Part shown: positions 1 through 5,246 of the stretch, piece after piece
Numbering within the stretch: position 1 is the stretch's first letter
How the letters are laid out: the number at the start of each line of letters is the position of its first letter
Assembly: GCA_946633275.1 (NCBI GenBank)
Contig: CAMPAT010000069.1
Location: forward strand, 1 to 5,246
DNA length: 5,246 nt
From: an uncultured Clostridia bacterium
GTDB taxonomy: Bacteria > Bacillota > Clostridia > Oscillospirales > Acutalibacteraceae
Reading direction: 5' to 3'
Notes under the pieces: generated by a model
Told to the model about the DNA's origin: nothing
What the model saw: the letters and a program-made list of their open reading frames with translations, nothing else
The model's database searches: none
Translations under genes and position numbers: made by a program

Positions 1-1
1 G

Positions 2-508
2 GTGCACGACGCGCAGAAGACGCTTCACCTTGAACTGAGCGACCTTGACGTCAGCGATGATTACTTTACCGAATGTCAGAAGGACGGCGCAGAAATGACG
101 CGCGACGGTATCAGTCTTTGCTATAAGCTGTGTACTATCGAATGCAATAACGCCGCAGTCGGATGCGATGTTTATTACGGAATTAATCGCGTGTCTAAGA
201 GATACGGCGCAGGTCTTTCGACTAAGCAGGGAATTTTCGGCGAGGGAAAACAAATTCATATTGACGGCGACGCGTCAACTGCGTTTAAAGCGCTTAAGAA
301 CGTTAAAAAGGGCGACGTCTTTACTGTACAAACGCCTAACGCAGATTATCAGTACACCGTGAAGGAAATTGCGACGGGTACTGAGTACAGCAAAAAGGTG
401 AAGGGCGAGTACCTGCTCCTTACAACGCAGATTAACAGCGACGCATACGCTTATCAGAGCAAGCAGAAGCTTATGGTTGTAGCAACGCTCGGCGAGGAGG
501 TGCAGTAA
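2..508 (+). CDS. Sortase-fold protein lacking the catalytic residues (pseudosortase), 5'-partial
   Basis: The 168 visible residues follow the sortase beta-barrel in order: DVYYG (56-60), then GAGLSTKQGIFGEG (69-82) matching the usual GxGhxxGxxLPGEG, then IHIDGD (85-90), a FKAL..VKKGD segment (95-105), a TVQTPNADYQYTV strand (108-120), LLLTT (138-142) and KLMVVATL (156-163). In active sortases IHIDGD reads VVIAGH, LLLTTQ ends in TC, and an Arg precedes the last strand. Here these sites are Asp90, Gln143 and Lys156, so His, Cys and Arg are all replaced and transpeptidation is not expected. The reading frame is intact and ends cleanly, so this is not simple decay. Five Cys (25, 40, 44, 48, 55) crowd the N-terminal part. 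No membrane anchor is visible. The GTG at position 2 is only the first possible codon in the window, and the true start with its anchor or signal is probably upstream. The stop overlaps the next ATG by one base. The fold is fairly sure; the role is unknown, perhaps as a scaffold or binding protein. Confidence 0.72.
   Translation: MHDAQKTLHLELSDLDVSDDYFTECQKDGAEMTRDGISLCYKLCTIECNNAAVGCDVYYGINRVSKRYGAGLSTKQGIFGEGKQIHIDGDASTAFKALKNVKKGDVFTVQTPNADYQYTVKEIATGTEYSKKVKGEYLLLTTQINSDAYAYQSKQKLMVVATLGEEVQ
495..502 (+). promoter_or_regulatory. Consensus ribosome binding site inside the end of the upstream gene
   Basis: AGGAGGTG lies seven bases (counted from AGGAGG) before the ATG at 508 and within the last codons of the sortase-like gene. 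With the TAATG stop/start overlap it fixes the start of the membrane-protein gene and points to coupled translation of the two proteins. Confidence 0.85.
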
Positions 509-1443
509 TGAGCAGTAATTCTACACATTCTCATTCTCACACTTCGTCTAATTCTCACAGCCGTTCAAAACGCCGCAGAAGCTCGGATACCAAGGCTTAC
601 AGAAAGTCGAGATATTTTTGCGCATTTCTGCTGTTCCTGTTTCTGACCCTGTTTTCGCTCAGCGCTGCGGCGAAAGCCGTTCCGCTTGATAAAGACAAGC
701 TCGGCGATATTTTCACAAACAGAGAATATGTCTGCGCTCTGCACGACGACGTGCTTACATACGCTGAGGATATGTGCAGGGAAAACGGCGTTCCTGCCGA
801 GGCGGTTGACGAAGTTTTGACTTTGGCGACAGTTGACGATATTAACAGAGCGTTCATTATCGGTACAATGTCCCTTGATGAAAAATACAGCCAGAATGTC
901 TATCAGGACAAGCTTGGTGAGCTAAATACTACGCTTGAGAGCAGTATTCATACAGCTCTTAAGGTGAACGGTATTAAAATTGCCAAAGGTCAACTCGACG
1001 GAACAGAATTGCTTTCTGAGAATATCACGCAGTATCTCTCAAAACGTATGATGTTCCCGTATCTTGACAAGGTCGAGACGCTCGCAAATCTCGGCTCGAC
1101 AATATCGCTCGTGACTCTTGTTGTCGGCGGCGTTCTCAGCGTAGTTCTTGCGCTGATTGTTATCGCTCTCGGAAGCGAGGCTTACAGAAATCTGAGAAGC
1201 ATTGCCCACGCAATTTCCGCGTCGGCTCTCGTGTGCTTCTTGCTCTGCGCCGTTTACGGCGTAATATATGAAACGAAAGAGTTATACTTTTTCCCGGCTT
1301 ATCTTACCAACTCAATTATGAGTTATCTCAATTCGTCAATCGGCGCTGTGGGTATCACGGGCGGACTGCTTACGGTGGCGTCGCTTGCAGTTATGGCGAT
1401 TATATGGAAAATGAAATCTGATAAGCTCGACAGCGGCAAATAA
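508..1443 (+). CDS. Four-helix membrane protein with His/Ser-rich N-terminus, unknown function
   Basis: I do not recognise a family for this 311-residue protein. It opens with a Ser/His/Asn/Thr-rich stretch (2-20; His at 7, 9, 11, 17) and a basic SKRRR patch. Four hydrophobic helices follow at about 36-57, 198-221, 233-254 and 278-300. The basic residues before helix 1, between helices 2 and 3 and after helix 4 place both ends in the cytoplasm. Residues 58-197 would then form an external, largely helical, mixed-charge domain with Cys76 and Cys90. Helix 1 resembles a signal peptide with an Ala-rich end (SAAAKA), so cleavage is possible, but the long basic tail in front fits a retained anchor better. 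Its start overlaps the sortase-like gene, and the exporter ATPase follows after 21 bases, so the three are probably one operon. It does not look like a TagG/Wzm permease, which normally has six helices and no external domain of this size. It may be an accessory part of the export machine; that is inference. Confidence 0.85.
   Translation: MSSNSTHSHSHTSSNSHSRSKRRRSSDTKAYRKSRYFCAFLLFLFLTLFSLSAAAKAVPLDKDKLGDIFTNREYVCALHDDVLTYAEDMCRENGVPAEAVDEVLTLATVDDINRAFIIGTMSLDEKYSQNVYQDKLGELNTTLESSIHTALKVNGIKIAKGQLDGTELLSENITQYLSKRMMFPYLDKVETLANLGSTISLVTLVVGGVLSVVLALIVIALGSEAYRNLRSIAHAISASALVCFLLCAVYGVIYETKELYFFPAYLTNSIMSYLNSSIGAVGITGGLLTVASLAVMAIIWKMKSDKLDSGK
511..567 (+). repeat. Ser/His/Asn low-complexity coding repeat
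   Basis: Codons 2-20 of the membrane-protein gene are almost all Ser, His, Asn or Thr. TCT and CAT/CAC alternate, and AATTCT recurs near 517 and 550 (N-S-T-H and N-S-H). It looks like an imperfect short tandem expansion that encodes a flexible cytoplasmic tail. Confidence 0.55.
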
Positions 1444-1452
1444 TTGCTGAAA

Positions 1453-1458
1453 AAGGTG
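1453..1458 (+). promoter_or_regulatory. Ribosome binding site that decides the ABC ATPase start
   Basis: AAGGTG stands six bases before the ATG at 1465. The frame is also open from a TTG at 1444, directly after the previous stop, but the best ribosome site lies downstream of that TTG. ATG 1465 is therefore the better start. Confidence 0.75.
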
Positions 1459-1464
1459 AAAATT

Positions 1465-2259
1465 ATGGATGAAATCAGAGAAGAATTAAACGTAACACCA
1501 GATGATGAGGTTGTTATCAAGGTTGAAAATCTTTCGATGAAATTCAATCTTGACCAGGAGAAGGTTGATAATCTTAAGGAGTTCTTTATCCGCAAGATTA
1601 AGGGCACTATTAAGCATAACCAGTTTGTTGCGCTCAATAACGTTAATTTTGAGGTTAAGAAGGGCGAACGTCTTGCGATTCTCGGCTTCAACGGCGCCGG
1701 CAAAAGTACGCTTCTTAAAGCGATTGTAGGCGTTTATAAGCCGACCGAGGGCGAAGTGTTCAAGAAGGGCGTTATCGCTCCTCTTCTTGAGCTCGGCGCA
1801 GGCTTCGAGCCGAACTATTCCGGACGTGAGAACATTTATCTTTACGGAGCTATACTCGGCTACTCGCGCGATTATATTTCGAGCAAGGTGGATGAGATTA
1901 TTGAGTTCTCGGAGCTCGGGCACTTTATTGAAGTGCCTGTTAAGAATTATTCGTCAGGTATGAGAGCCCGTCTCGGCTTCTCGATTGCTACTGCAGTTGA
2001 TCCTGATGTGCTCATTCTCGACGAGGTTCTCTCCGTCGGCGACGCAAAGTTCAGGAAGAAGAGCCTTGCCAAGGTTAGCTCGATGTTCGACAGAGGCGTT
2101 ACGGTACTGTTCGTATCGCATAATATAGACCAGGTTAAGGAAATCTGTAATAAGGCGATTCTCCTTGACCACGGTACAATTATTGCTCAGGGCGACGCAG
2201 AAGAGGTTGCCACAATTTATGAGGAAAAAACCTCTAAGCCGAAGGCTAAAAAAGCATAA
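1465..2259 (+). CDS. ABC transporter ATPase, TagH/Wzt type (polysaccharide or teichoic acid export)
   Basis: This 264-residue cytoplasmic ATPase (counted from ATG 1465) powers an exporter of lipid-linked surface glycopolymer. Motifs in order: Walker A GFNGAGKST (74-82), the stretch LLELGAGFEPNYSGREN (107-123) that is a hallmark of COG1134, signature YSSGM (162-166), Walker B VLILDE (182-187) with Glu187 as catalytic base, D-loop SVGD (190-193) and switch His219. All catalytic residues are intact. The family includes Bacillus TagH and O-antigen Wzt. The protein stops soon after the nucleotide-binding domain with a Lys-rich tail (KPKAKK), so it lacks the carbohydrate-binding C-terminal domain of some Wzt proteins. 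The two-gene exporter needs a TagG/Wzm-type permease, which is not visible and may lie left of the window. It is probably the third gene of an operon with the sortase-like and four-helix proteins. The substrate cannot be read from the sequence, so I give no symbol. The TTG at 1444 would add seven residues and is less likely. Confidence 0.93.
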   Translation: MDEIREELNVTPDDEVVIKVENLSMKFNLDQEKVDNLKEFFIRKIKGTIKHNQFVALNNVNFEVKKGERLAILGFNGAGKSTLLKAIVGVYKPTEGEVFKKGVIAPLLELGAGFEPNYSGRENIYLYGAILGYSRDYISSKVDEIIEFSELGHFIEVPVKNYSSGMRARLGFSIATAVDPDVLILDEVLSVGDAKFRKKSLAKVSSMFDRGVTVLFVSHNIDQVKEICNKAILLDHGTIIAQGDAEEVATIYEEKTSKPKAKKA

Positions 2260-2285
2260 CTAAAGCGACTATAATTTTAATGTTT

Positions 2286-2307
2286 CGGCTTCCCTGAGGG
2301 GAAGCTG
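2286..2307 (+). repeat. GC-rich hairpin in the ABC ATPase-uvrC spacer
   Basis: CGGCTTCCC (2286-2294) pairs with GGGAAGCTG (2299-2307) around a TGAG loop: nine pairs, one of them G-U. No T-run follows, so it is not a typical intrinsic terminator, though it may weaken read-through or protect an RNA end. The GGCTTCCC...GGGAAGCTGTCGC pattern resembles, from memory, short palindromic repeats scattered between genes in Ruminococcaceae and Faecalibacterium; that link is unverified. Confidence 0.6.
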
Positions 2308-2334
2308 TCGCATTCTATTGACTTGTTATTCAGG

Positions 2335-2341
2335 AAGGAGG
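2335..2341 (+). promoter_or_regulatory. Ribosome binding site that decides the uvrC TTG start
   Basis: AAGGAGG sits seven bases before the TTG at 2349. No other in-frame start with such a site is near, and the first in-frame ATG (residue 11) would cut into the sequence just before the GIY-YIG domain. The TTG start is therefore well supported. Confidence 0.85.
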
Positions 2342-2348
2342 AATTCAC

Positions 2349-4169
2349 TTGACCGAAAAGGAGCTGCGACGCAAGGCGATGGCGCTTCCGCTCACGCCCG
2401 GCGTTTATATTATGAAGAACAAGGATAAGAAGATTATCTATATCGGCAAGGCAAAGGCGCTTAAAAATCGCGTTTCCTCCTATTTCGGCAGCCATTCAAA
2501 CCATTCGCTTAAGGTCATCAGGATGGTCGAGAATGTAGATGATTTTGATTACATTCTCTGCGATACAGAGTTTGAAGCGCTCGTCCTTGAATGCTCGCTG
2601 ATTAAGCAGCATATGCCGAAATATAATATTTTACTCAAGGACGACAAAGGATATAATTATATCAAGGTCACTAAGGAGGAGTTTCCGCGCATACGCGAGT
2701 GTTACCGTATGGACGACGAGAACGCAACTTATATAGGACCTTTCATTTCTAATTTTTCCGTTAAGAAAGCAGTTGAGGAGACGCTTAAGATTTTTAAGCT
2801 CCCGACCTGCAATAAGCAGTTTCCTCGCGACTTTGGTAAATCGCGTCCGTGTCTTAACGGATTTATGGGGCTTTGCTCCGCTCCCTGCAACGCGCAGATA
2901 ACTCCTGAAGAATACAGACAGAGTATCGACGACGCCGTTGCGTTTTTGAAGGGAGGAAGCGCGAAAACAGTACGTGATTTGACTGCGAGAATGCAGGAAT
3001 ATTCCGAAAGTCTTGAGTTTGAAAAAGCAGCAAAGCTGCGCGACAGAATTAAGGCGATTAAGAACCTTGACGAAAAGCAGAAGGTTGTTTCTATTAACGT
3101 TCCCGAGGAGGACGTTTTTGCGCTCGTAAACGGCGCAAAGAAGGCTTGTTTTGACGTTCTGCGATTCAGAAACGGAAGGCTTTACGATACTGAACATTGG
3201 CTTCTCGACAGCGTTGACGATTTGGCAGAGGCGCGCTTTGAGCTTATTGAACGGTATTATTCAATGCGCGACTATATCCCGTCGCGAATTGCGGTTGACG
3301 GCGAAATCGAGGGCGAGGAGCTGCTTATTCAGCACCTTGAAAGTATGCGCGGCAAAAAGCTCGAAATTATCCACCCTCAGAAGGGCGAGCACCTCTCAAT
3401 CGTAAATATGTGCATTAAGAATGCAAACGAGCACCTTGCGCAAAATCAGGGCAGACTCGGCAGGGAAATGGCGGCGCTTGAAGAGCTCGCAGGGCTCCTC
3501 GGACTGCCGAAACCGCCCGAGTATATTGAGAGCTACGATATCTCCCACACCTTCGGCGCAGACAATGTCGCAGGTATGGTAGTATTCCATAACGGCAGAC
3601 CGATGAAGAGCGCGTATAAGCGCTTTGCAATTAAAGGATTTGACGGTCAGAACGACGTAGGCTCTATGAATGAAGTTCTTACGCGCCGTTTTAAGCATTA
3701 TTATGAGGACGACGAGGGCAGCACCTTTAAGATTAAGCCTGACCTTATTCTTCTTGACGGCGGCGCGCCGCAGGTCAGCGCAGTTCTTCCTGTTATTGAA
3801 GAGATGAATATCGATGTTCCCGTTTTCGGTATGGTTAAGGACAGCAAGCACCGCACGAGGGCTATTGCTTACGGCGGCGGAGAAATTGAGATTAATTCTC
3901 ACCGCAGCGCGTTTACTCTCGTATCGCGTATCCAGGAGGAAGTGCACCGCTTCGCTATCACATATCACCGTAAAAAACACAGGAAATCTTCTTTTTCGTC
4001 AGGGCTTATGAAAATCGACGGAATAGGCGAAAAAAAGGCTAAAGCCCTGCTTAAAGAGTTCAGAACTATCGCAAAAATCAAGGAAGCGACAGTCGACGAG
4101 TTGTGTAGTGTACCCGGAATTTCGCGTGCAAATGCACAAGATATTGCAAAATATTATCAAAATAATTAA
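2349..4169 (+). CDS. uvrC: Excinuclease ABC subunit C (UvrC)
   Basis: UvrC is the dual nuclease of nucleotide excision repair; it cuts 3' and then 5' of a lesion held by UvrB. At 606 residues it is full length. The GIY-YIG domain is near 16-95, with GVY (18-20), YIG (31-33), Arg41 and Glu76, and makes the 3' cut. Cys154, 168, 176 and 180 match the four cysteines reported to bind a 4Fe-4S cluster in E. coli UvrC. A UVR motif (about 203-238; LEFEKAAKLRDRI) binds UvrB. The RNase H-like domain that makes the 5' cut has Asp397 (YDISH), Asp436, Asp470 (LLDGG) and His533 (VHRFAI), matching E. coli Asp399, Asp438, Asp466 and His538. A tandem helix-hairpin-helix (about 553-604; DGIGEKKA, VPGISRA) binds DNA. 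The start is TTG. It lies 89 bases after the ABC gene and may be read through from it. No SOS-type box was noticed upstream. Confidence 0.98.
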   Translation: MTEKELRRKAMALPLTPGVYIMKNKDKKIIYIGKAKALKNRVSSYFGSHSNHSLKVIRMVENVDDFDYILCDTEFEALVLECSLIKQHMPKYNILLKDDKGYNYIKVTKEEFPRIRECYRMDDENATYIGPFISNFSVKKAVEETLKIFKLPTCNKQFPRDFGKSRPCLNGFMGLCSAPCNAQITPEEYRQSIDDAVAFLKGGSAKTVRDLTARMQEYSESLEFEKAAKLRDRIKAIKNLDEKQKVVSINVPEEDVFALVNGAKKACFDVLRFRNGRLYDTEHWLLDSVDDLAEARFELIERYYSMRDYIPSRIAVDGEIEGEELLIQHLESMRGKKLEIIHPQKGEHLSIVNMCIKNANEHLAQNQGRLGREMAALEELAGLLGLPKPPEYIESYDISHTFGADNVAGMVVFHNGRPMKSAYKRFAIKGFDGQNDVGSMNEVLTRRFKHYYEDDEGSTFKIKPDLILLDGGAPQVSAVLPVIEEMNIDVPVFGMVKDSKHRTRAIAYGGGEIEINSHRSAFTLVSRIQEEVHRFAITYHRKKHRKSSFSSGLMKIDGIGEKKAKALLKEFRTIAKIKEATVDELCSVPGISRANAQDIAKYYQNN

Positions 4170-4174
4170 AATTT

Positions 4175-4219
4175 ACTAAATATCTTGACTAAAATGCCTT
4201 ATATGTTATAATATTTAGT
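4175..4219 (+). repeat. Perfect 9-bp inverted repeat flanking the rsmD promoter
   Basis: ACTAAATAT (4175-4183) and ATATTTAGT (4211-4219) are exact reverse complements, 27 bases apart. The left arm ends just before the -35; the right arm covers the end of the -10 and the likely transcription start. Such placement suits a two-site operator, but both arms are AT-rich and the spacer is AT-rich too, so chance is possible. Confidence 0.5.
4185..4212 (+). promoter_or_regulatory. Sigma-A promoter for rsmD-coaD
   Basis: TTGACT (-35, 4185-4190) and TATAAT (-10, 4207-4212) are separated by 16 bases. TG at 4204-4205 gives an extended -10 (TGTTATAAT). The start would fall near 4217-4220, about 27 bases before rsmD. 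This is the only strong promoter seen in the window, and it shows that rsmD and coaD can be transcribed apart from uvrC. Confidence 0.8.
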
Positions 4220-4245
4220 GACTTAATATGCAAAAGGAATGAACT

Positions 4246-4782
4246 ATGCGAGTTATCACAGGTACGGCGCGCGGACGCAGGCTTGAAACGCTGAGCGGTG
4301 AGGACGTCACTCGTCCCACTTCTCAGGCAGTTAAGGAAGCGCTTTTCAGTTCAATTCAGTTTAAACTTGAAGGCAGGCGCGTGCTCGATTTGTTTGCAGG
4401 CTGCGGCCAGCTCGGTATTGAGGCGCTCAGCCGCAAAGCGGCAGTATGCACCTTCGTTGAGAATAACAGGTCAGCCTATAAAGTTATCGAGGGGAACATC
4501 TCTCATTGCGGATTTGATGACTGCAGTAATCTTGTTTTTGCAGACGCTGTTTCTTTTCTTATGCGCGGCGGAAGCTATGATATAGCTTTCCTTGACCCTC
4601 CTTACAGCGACGGTCTTTATGAGAAGTGCCTCCCGCTTCTTGCTGAGCGTATGTCAGACGACGGAGTGATTATTTGCGAGAGCAAGGCAGGTGAGTCCTT
4701 GCCCGAGCGTGCAGGCAGCTTCGTTATCGTCCGCGAAAAGAAATACGGCAAATCAAAACTCACATATTACCGAAAGGATTAA
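4246..4782 (+). CDS. rsmD: 16S rRNA (guanine966-N2)-methyltransferase RsmD
   Basis: RsmD uses S-adenosylmethionine to methylate N2 of G966 in 16S rRNA during assembly of the small ribosomal subunit. The 178 residues are close to the usual length. They show the N-terminal MRVITGTARGR and RPTSQAVKEALFS (23-35) typical of the family, the SAM-binding motif VLDLFAGCGQLGIEALSR (46-63), acidic Glu72 at the end of strand 2 (FVENN), Asp100 in FADA, the catalytic DPPY (117-120) and the closing KYGKSKLTYYRK. The start ATG is preceded by AAAAGGA with seven bases between. It is the first gene after the promoter at 4185-4212, and coaD follows after seven bases. This pair is common in Firmicutes and other bacteria. 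Confidence 0.96.
   Translation: MRVITGTARGRRLETLSGEDVTRPTSQAVKEALFSSIQFKLEGRRVLDLFAGCGQLGIEALSRKAAVCTFVENNRSAYKVIEGNISHCGFDDCSNLVFADAVSFLMRGGSYDIAFLDPPYSDGLYEKCLPLLAERMSDDGVIICESKAGESLPERAGSFVIVREKKYGKSKLTYYRKD
4773..4778 (+). promoter_or_regulatory. Ribosome binding site of coaD with two possible starts
   Basis: AAAGGA overlaps the last codons of rsmD. It lies five bases before an in-frame TTG (4784) and eleven before the ATG (4790). Spacing alone slightly favours TTG; codon strength and family alignment favour ATG. The difference is two residues. Confidence 0.55.
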
Positions 4783-4789
4783 TTTGTTT

Positions 4790-5246
4790 ATGAAAAAGGC
4801 AATTTGTCCCGGTAGCTTCGACCCTGTTACTCTCGGCCATATTGACATTGTAGAGCGTGCGGCTGATATATTTGACGAGGTTACCGTCCTCGTTATGAGC
4901 AACAGGAATAAAAATGCTTCACTTTTTACTGTGGAGGAGCGTATGGAGCTTATTAGGCGCTCAATCGACCTTCCTAATGTAAAAGTTGATACATATGACG
5001 GACTTCTTGTCGACTACGTTAAGAAAAAAGGCGCAGTTGCAATCGTCAAGGGGCTGAGAGCGATGTCTGATTTCGAGTATGAATTCCAGCAGGCGCTCAT
5101 TAACAAATCGCTTTATCCGCAGGCGGAAACAGTTTTCCTCTGCGCTCGGGGGGAGAATATGTTTCTTTCCTCAAGTATGGTTAAGGAGGTTTGTTCGCTC
5201 GACGGCGATATAAGACCGTTTGTACCCGGCACCATAGCACAAGACA
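4790..5246 (+). CDS. coaD: Phosphopantetheine adenylyltransferase (CoaD), 3'-partial
   Basis: CoaD transfers AMP from ATP to 4'-phosphopantetheine to give dephospho-CoA, the fourth step of coenzyme A synthesis from pantothenate, in the cytoplasm. The 152 residues in the window cover nearly all of a protein that is usually about 160 long. The nucleotidyltransferase motif PGSFDPVTLGH (7-17) contains the catalytic His17. FTVEERMELI (46-55), KGLRAMSDFEYE (88-99, with conserved Arg90) and the LSSSMVKEV stretch (126-134) are typical of the family. The gene runs off the right edge without a stop. It is read with rsmD from the same promoter, seven bases after the rsmD stop. An in-frame TTG at 4784 is an alternative start. 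Nothing looks damaged. Confidence 0.96.
   Translation, partial: MKKAICPGSFDPVTLGHIDIVERAADIFDEVTVLVMSNRNKNASLFTVEERMELIRRSIDLPNVKVDTYDGLLVDYVKKKGAVAIVKGLRAMSDFEYEFQQALINKSLYPQAETVFLCARGENMFLSSSMVKEVCSLDGDIRPFVPGTIAQD

Noticed and set aside
1432..1449. CAGC/GCTG short inverted repeat between the membrane protein and ABC genes
   Set aside because: Only four pairs with an eleven-base loop and no T-run; too weak to call a terminator or attenuator.
1323..1923. Minus-strand frames opposite the ABC ATPase and the end of the membrane protein
   Set aside because: They oppose the Walker A and signature regions of a conserved ATPase and have Leu/Ser-rich, family-less translations.
2270..2275. Perfect TATAAT upstream of uvrC as a possible promoter
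   Set aside because: No TTGACA-like -35 lies 16-18 bases upstream (the stretch is A-rich) and there is no TG extension. It may be weakly active but cannot be supported.
2318..2323. TTGACT before uvrC as a -35 box
   Set aside because: A -10 at normal spacing would fall on the ribosome site and the GAATTC just before the start codon; none is present.
2631..3197. Minus-strand reading frame of 188 codons inside uvrC
   Set aside because: Same reason: complete overlap with conserved coding sequence and no protein family features.
3396..3980. Long reading frame of 194 codons on the minus strand inside uvrC
   Set aside because: It lies wholly within a certain uvrC with all motifs intact. The sequence has no recognisable domain and looks like an antisense shadow of its codon bias.
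4170..4184. Terminator after uvrC
   Set aside because: The bases after the stop are AT-rich without a GC stem or T-run. The only inverted repeat there (4175-4219) has a 27-base gap and AT-rich arms.
4298..4585. Second plus-strand frame inside rsmD
   Set aside because: It overlaps the SAM-binding core of rsmD in another frame and has no own ribosome site or recognisable domain.

Overview
The window reads as chromosomal DNA of a Gram-positive anaerobe of the class Clostridia, most likely the Ruminococcaceae/Oscillospiraceae group. The grounds are strong AGGAGG-type ribosome binding sites, TTG start use, a sortase-fold protein, a TagH-type exporter ATPase and a medium G+C content judged by eye. 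The taxon is an inference; no rRNA or other marker fixes it. All six genes lie on the + strand and are tightly packed. The longest non-coding stretches are 89 and 76 bases.

Region 1 (2-2259) is a cell-envelope cluster of three closely coupled genes. The first, cut by the left edge, has a clear sortase fold, but Asp, Gln and Lys stand at the positions of the catalytic His, Cys and Arg, so it looks like a dead sortase. The second, overlapping it by one base, is an unrecognised four-helix membrane protein with a His/Ser-rich cytoplasmic tail and a domain of about 140 residues outside the cell. The third is an ABC ATPase of the TagH/Wzt (COG1134) type that energises export of teichoic acids or polysaccharides. 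Its permease is not in the window. Together they suggest a surface-glycopolymer export or assembly module; this is the least ordinary part of the window.

Region 2 (2260-4169) is a short spacer with a GC-rich hairpin, followed by a full-length uvrC, the nuclease of nucleotide excision repair. It starts at TTG behind a consensus Shine-Dalgarno sequence. All expected catalytic and Fe-S-type residues are present.

Region 3 (4170-5246) begins with an AT-rich spacer carrying a good sigma-A promoter (TTGACT, 16 bases, TGTTATAAT) enclosed by a perfect 9-bp inverted repeat. It drives rsmD (16S rRNA G966 methyltransferase) and coaD (phosphopantetheine adenylyltransferase, cut by the right edge), a gene pair often found together in bacteria. 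Regions 2 and 3 are ordinary housekeeping DNA apart from the inverted repeat.
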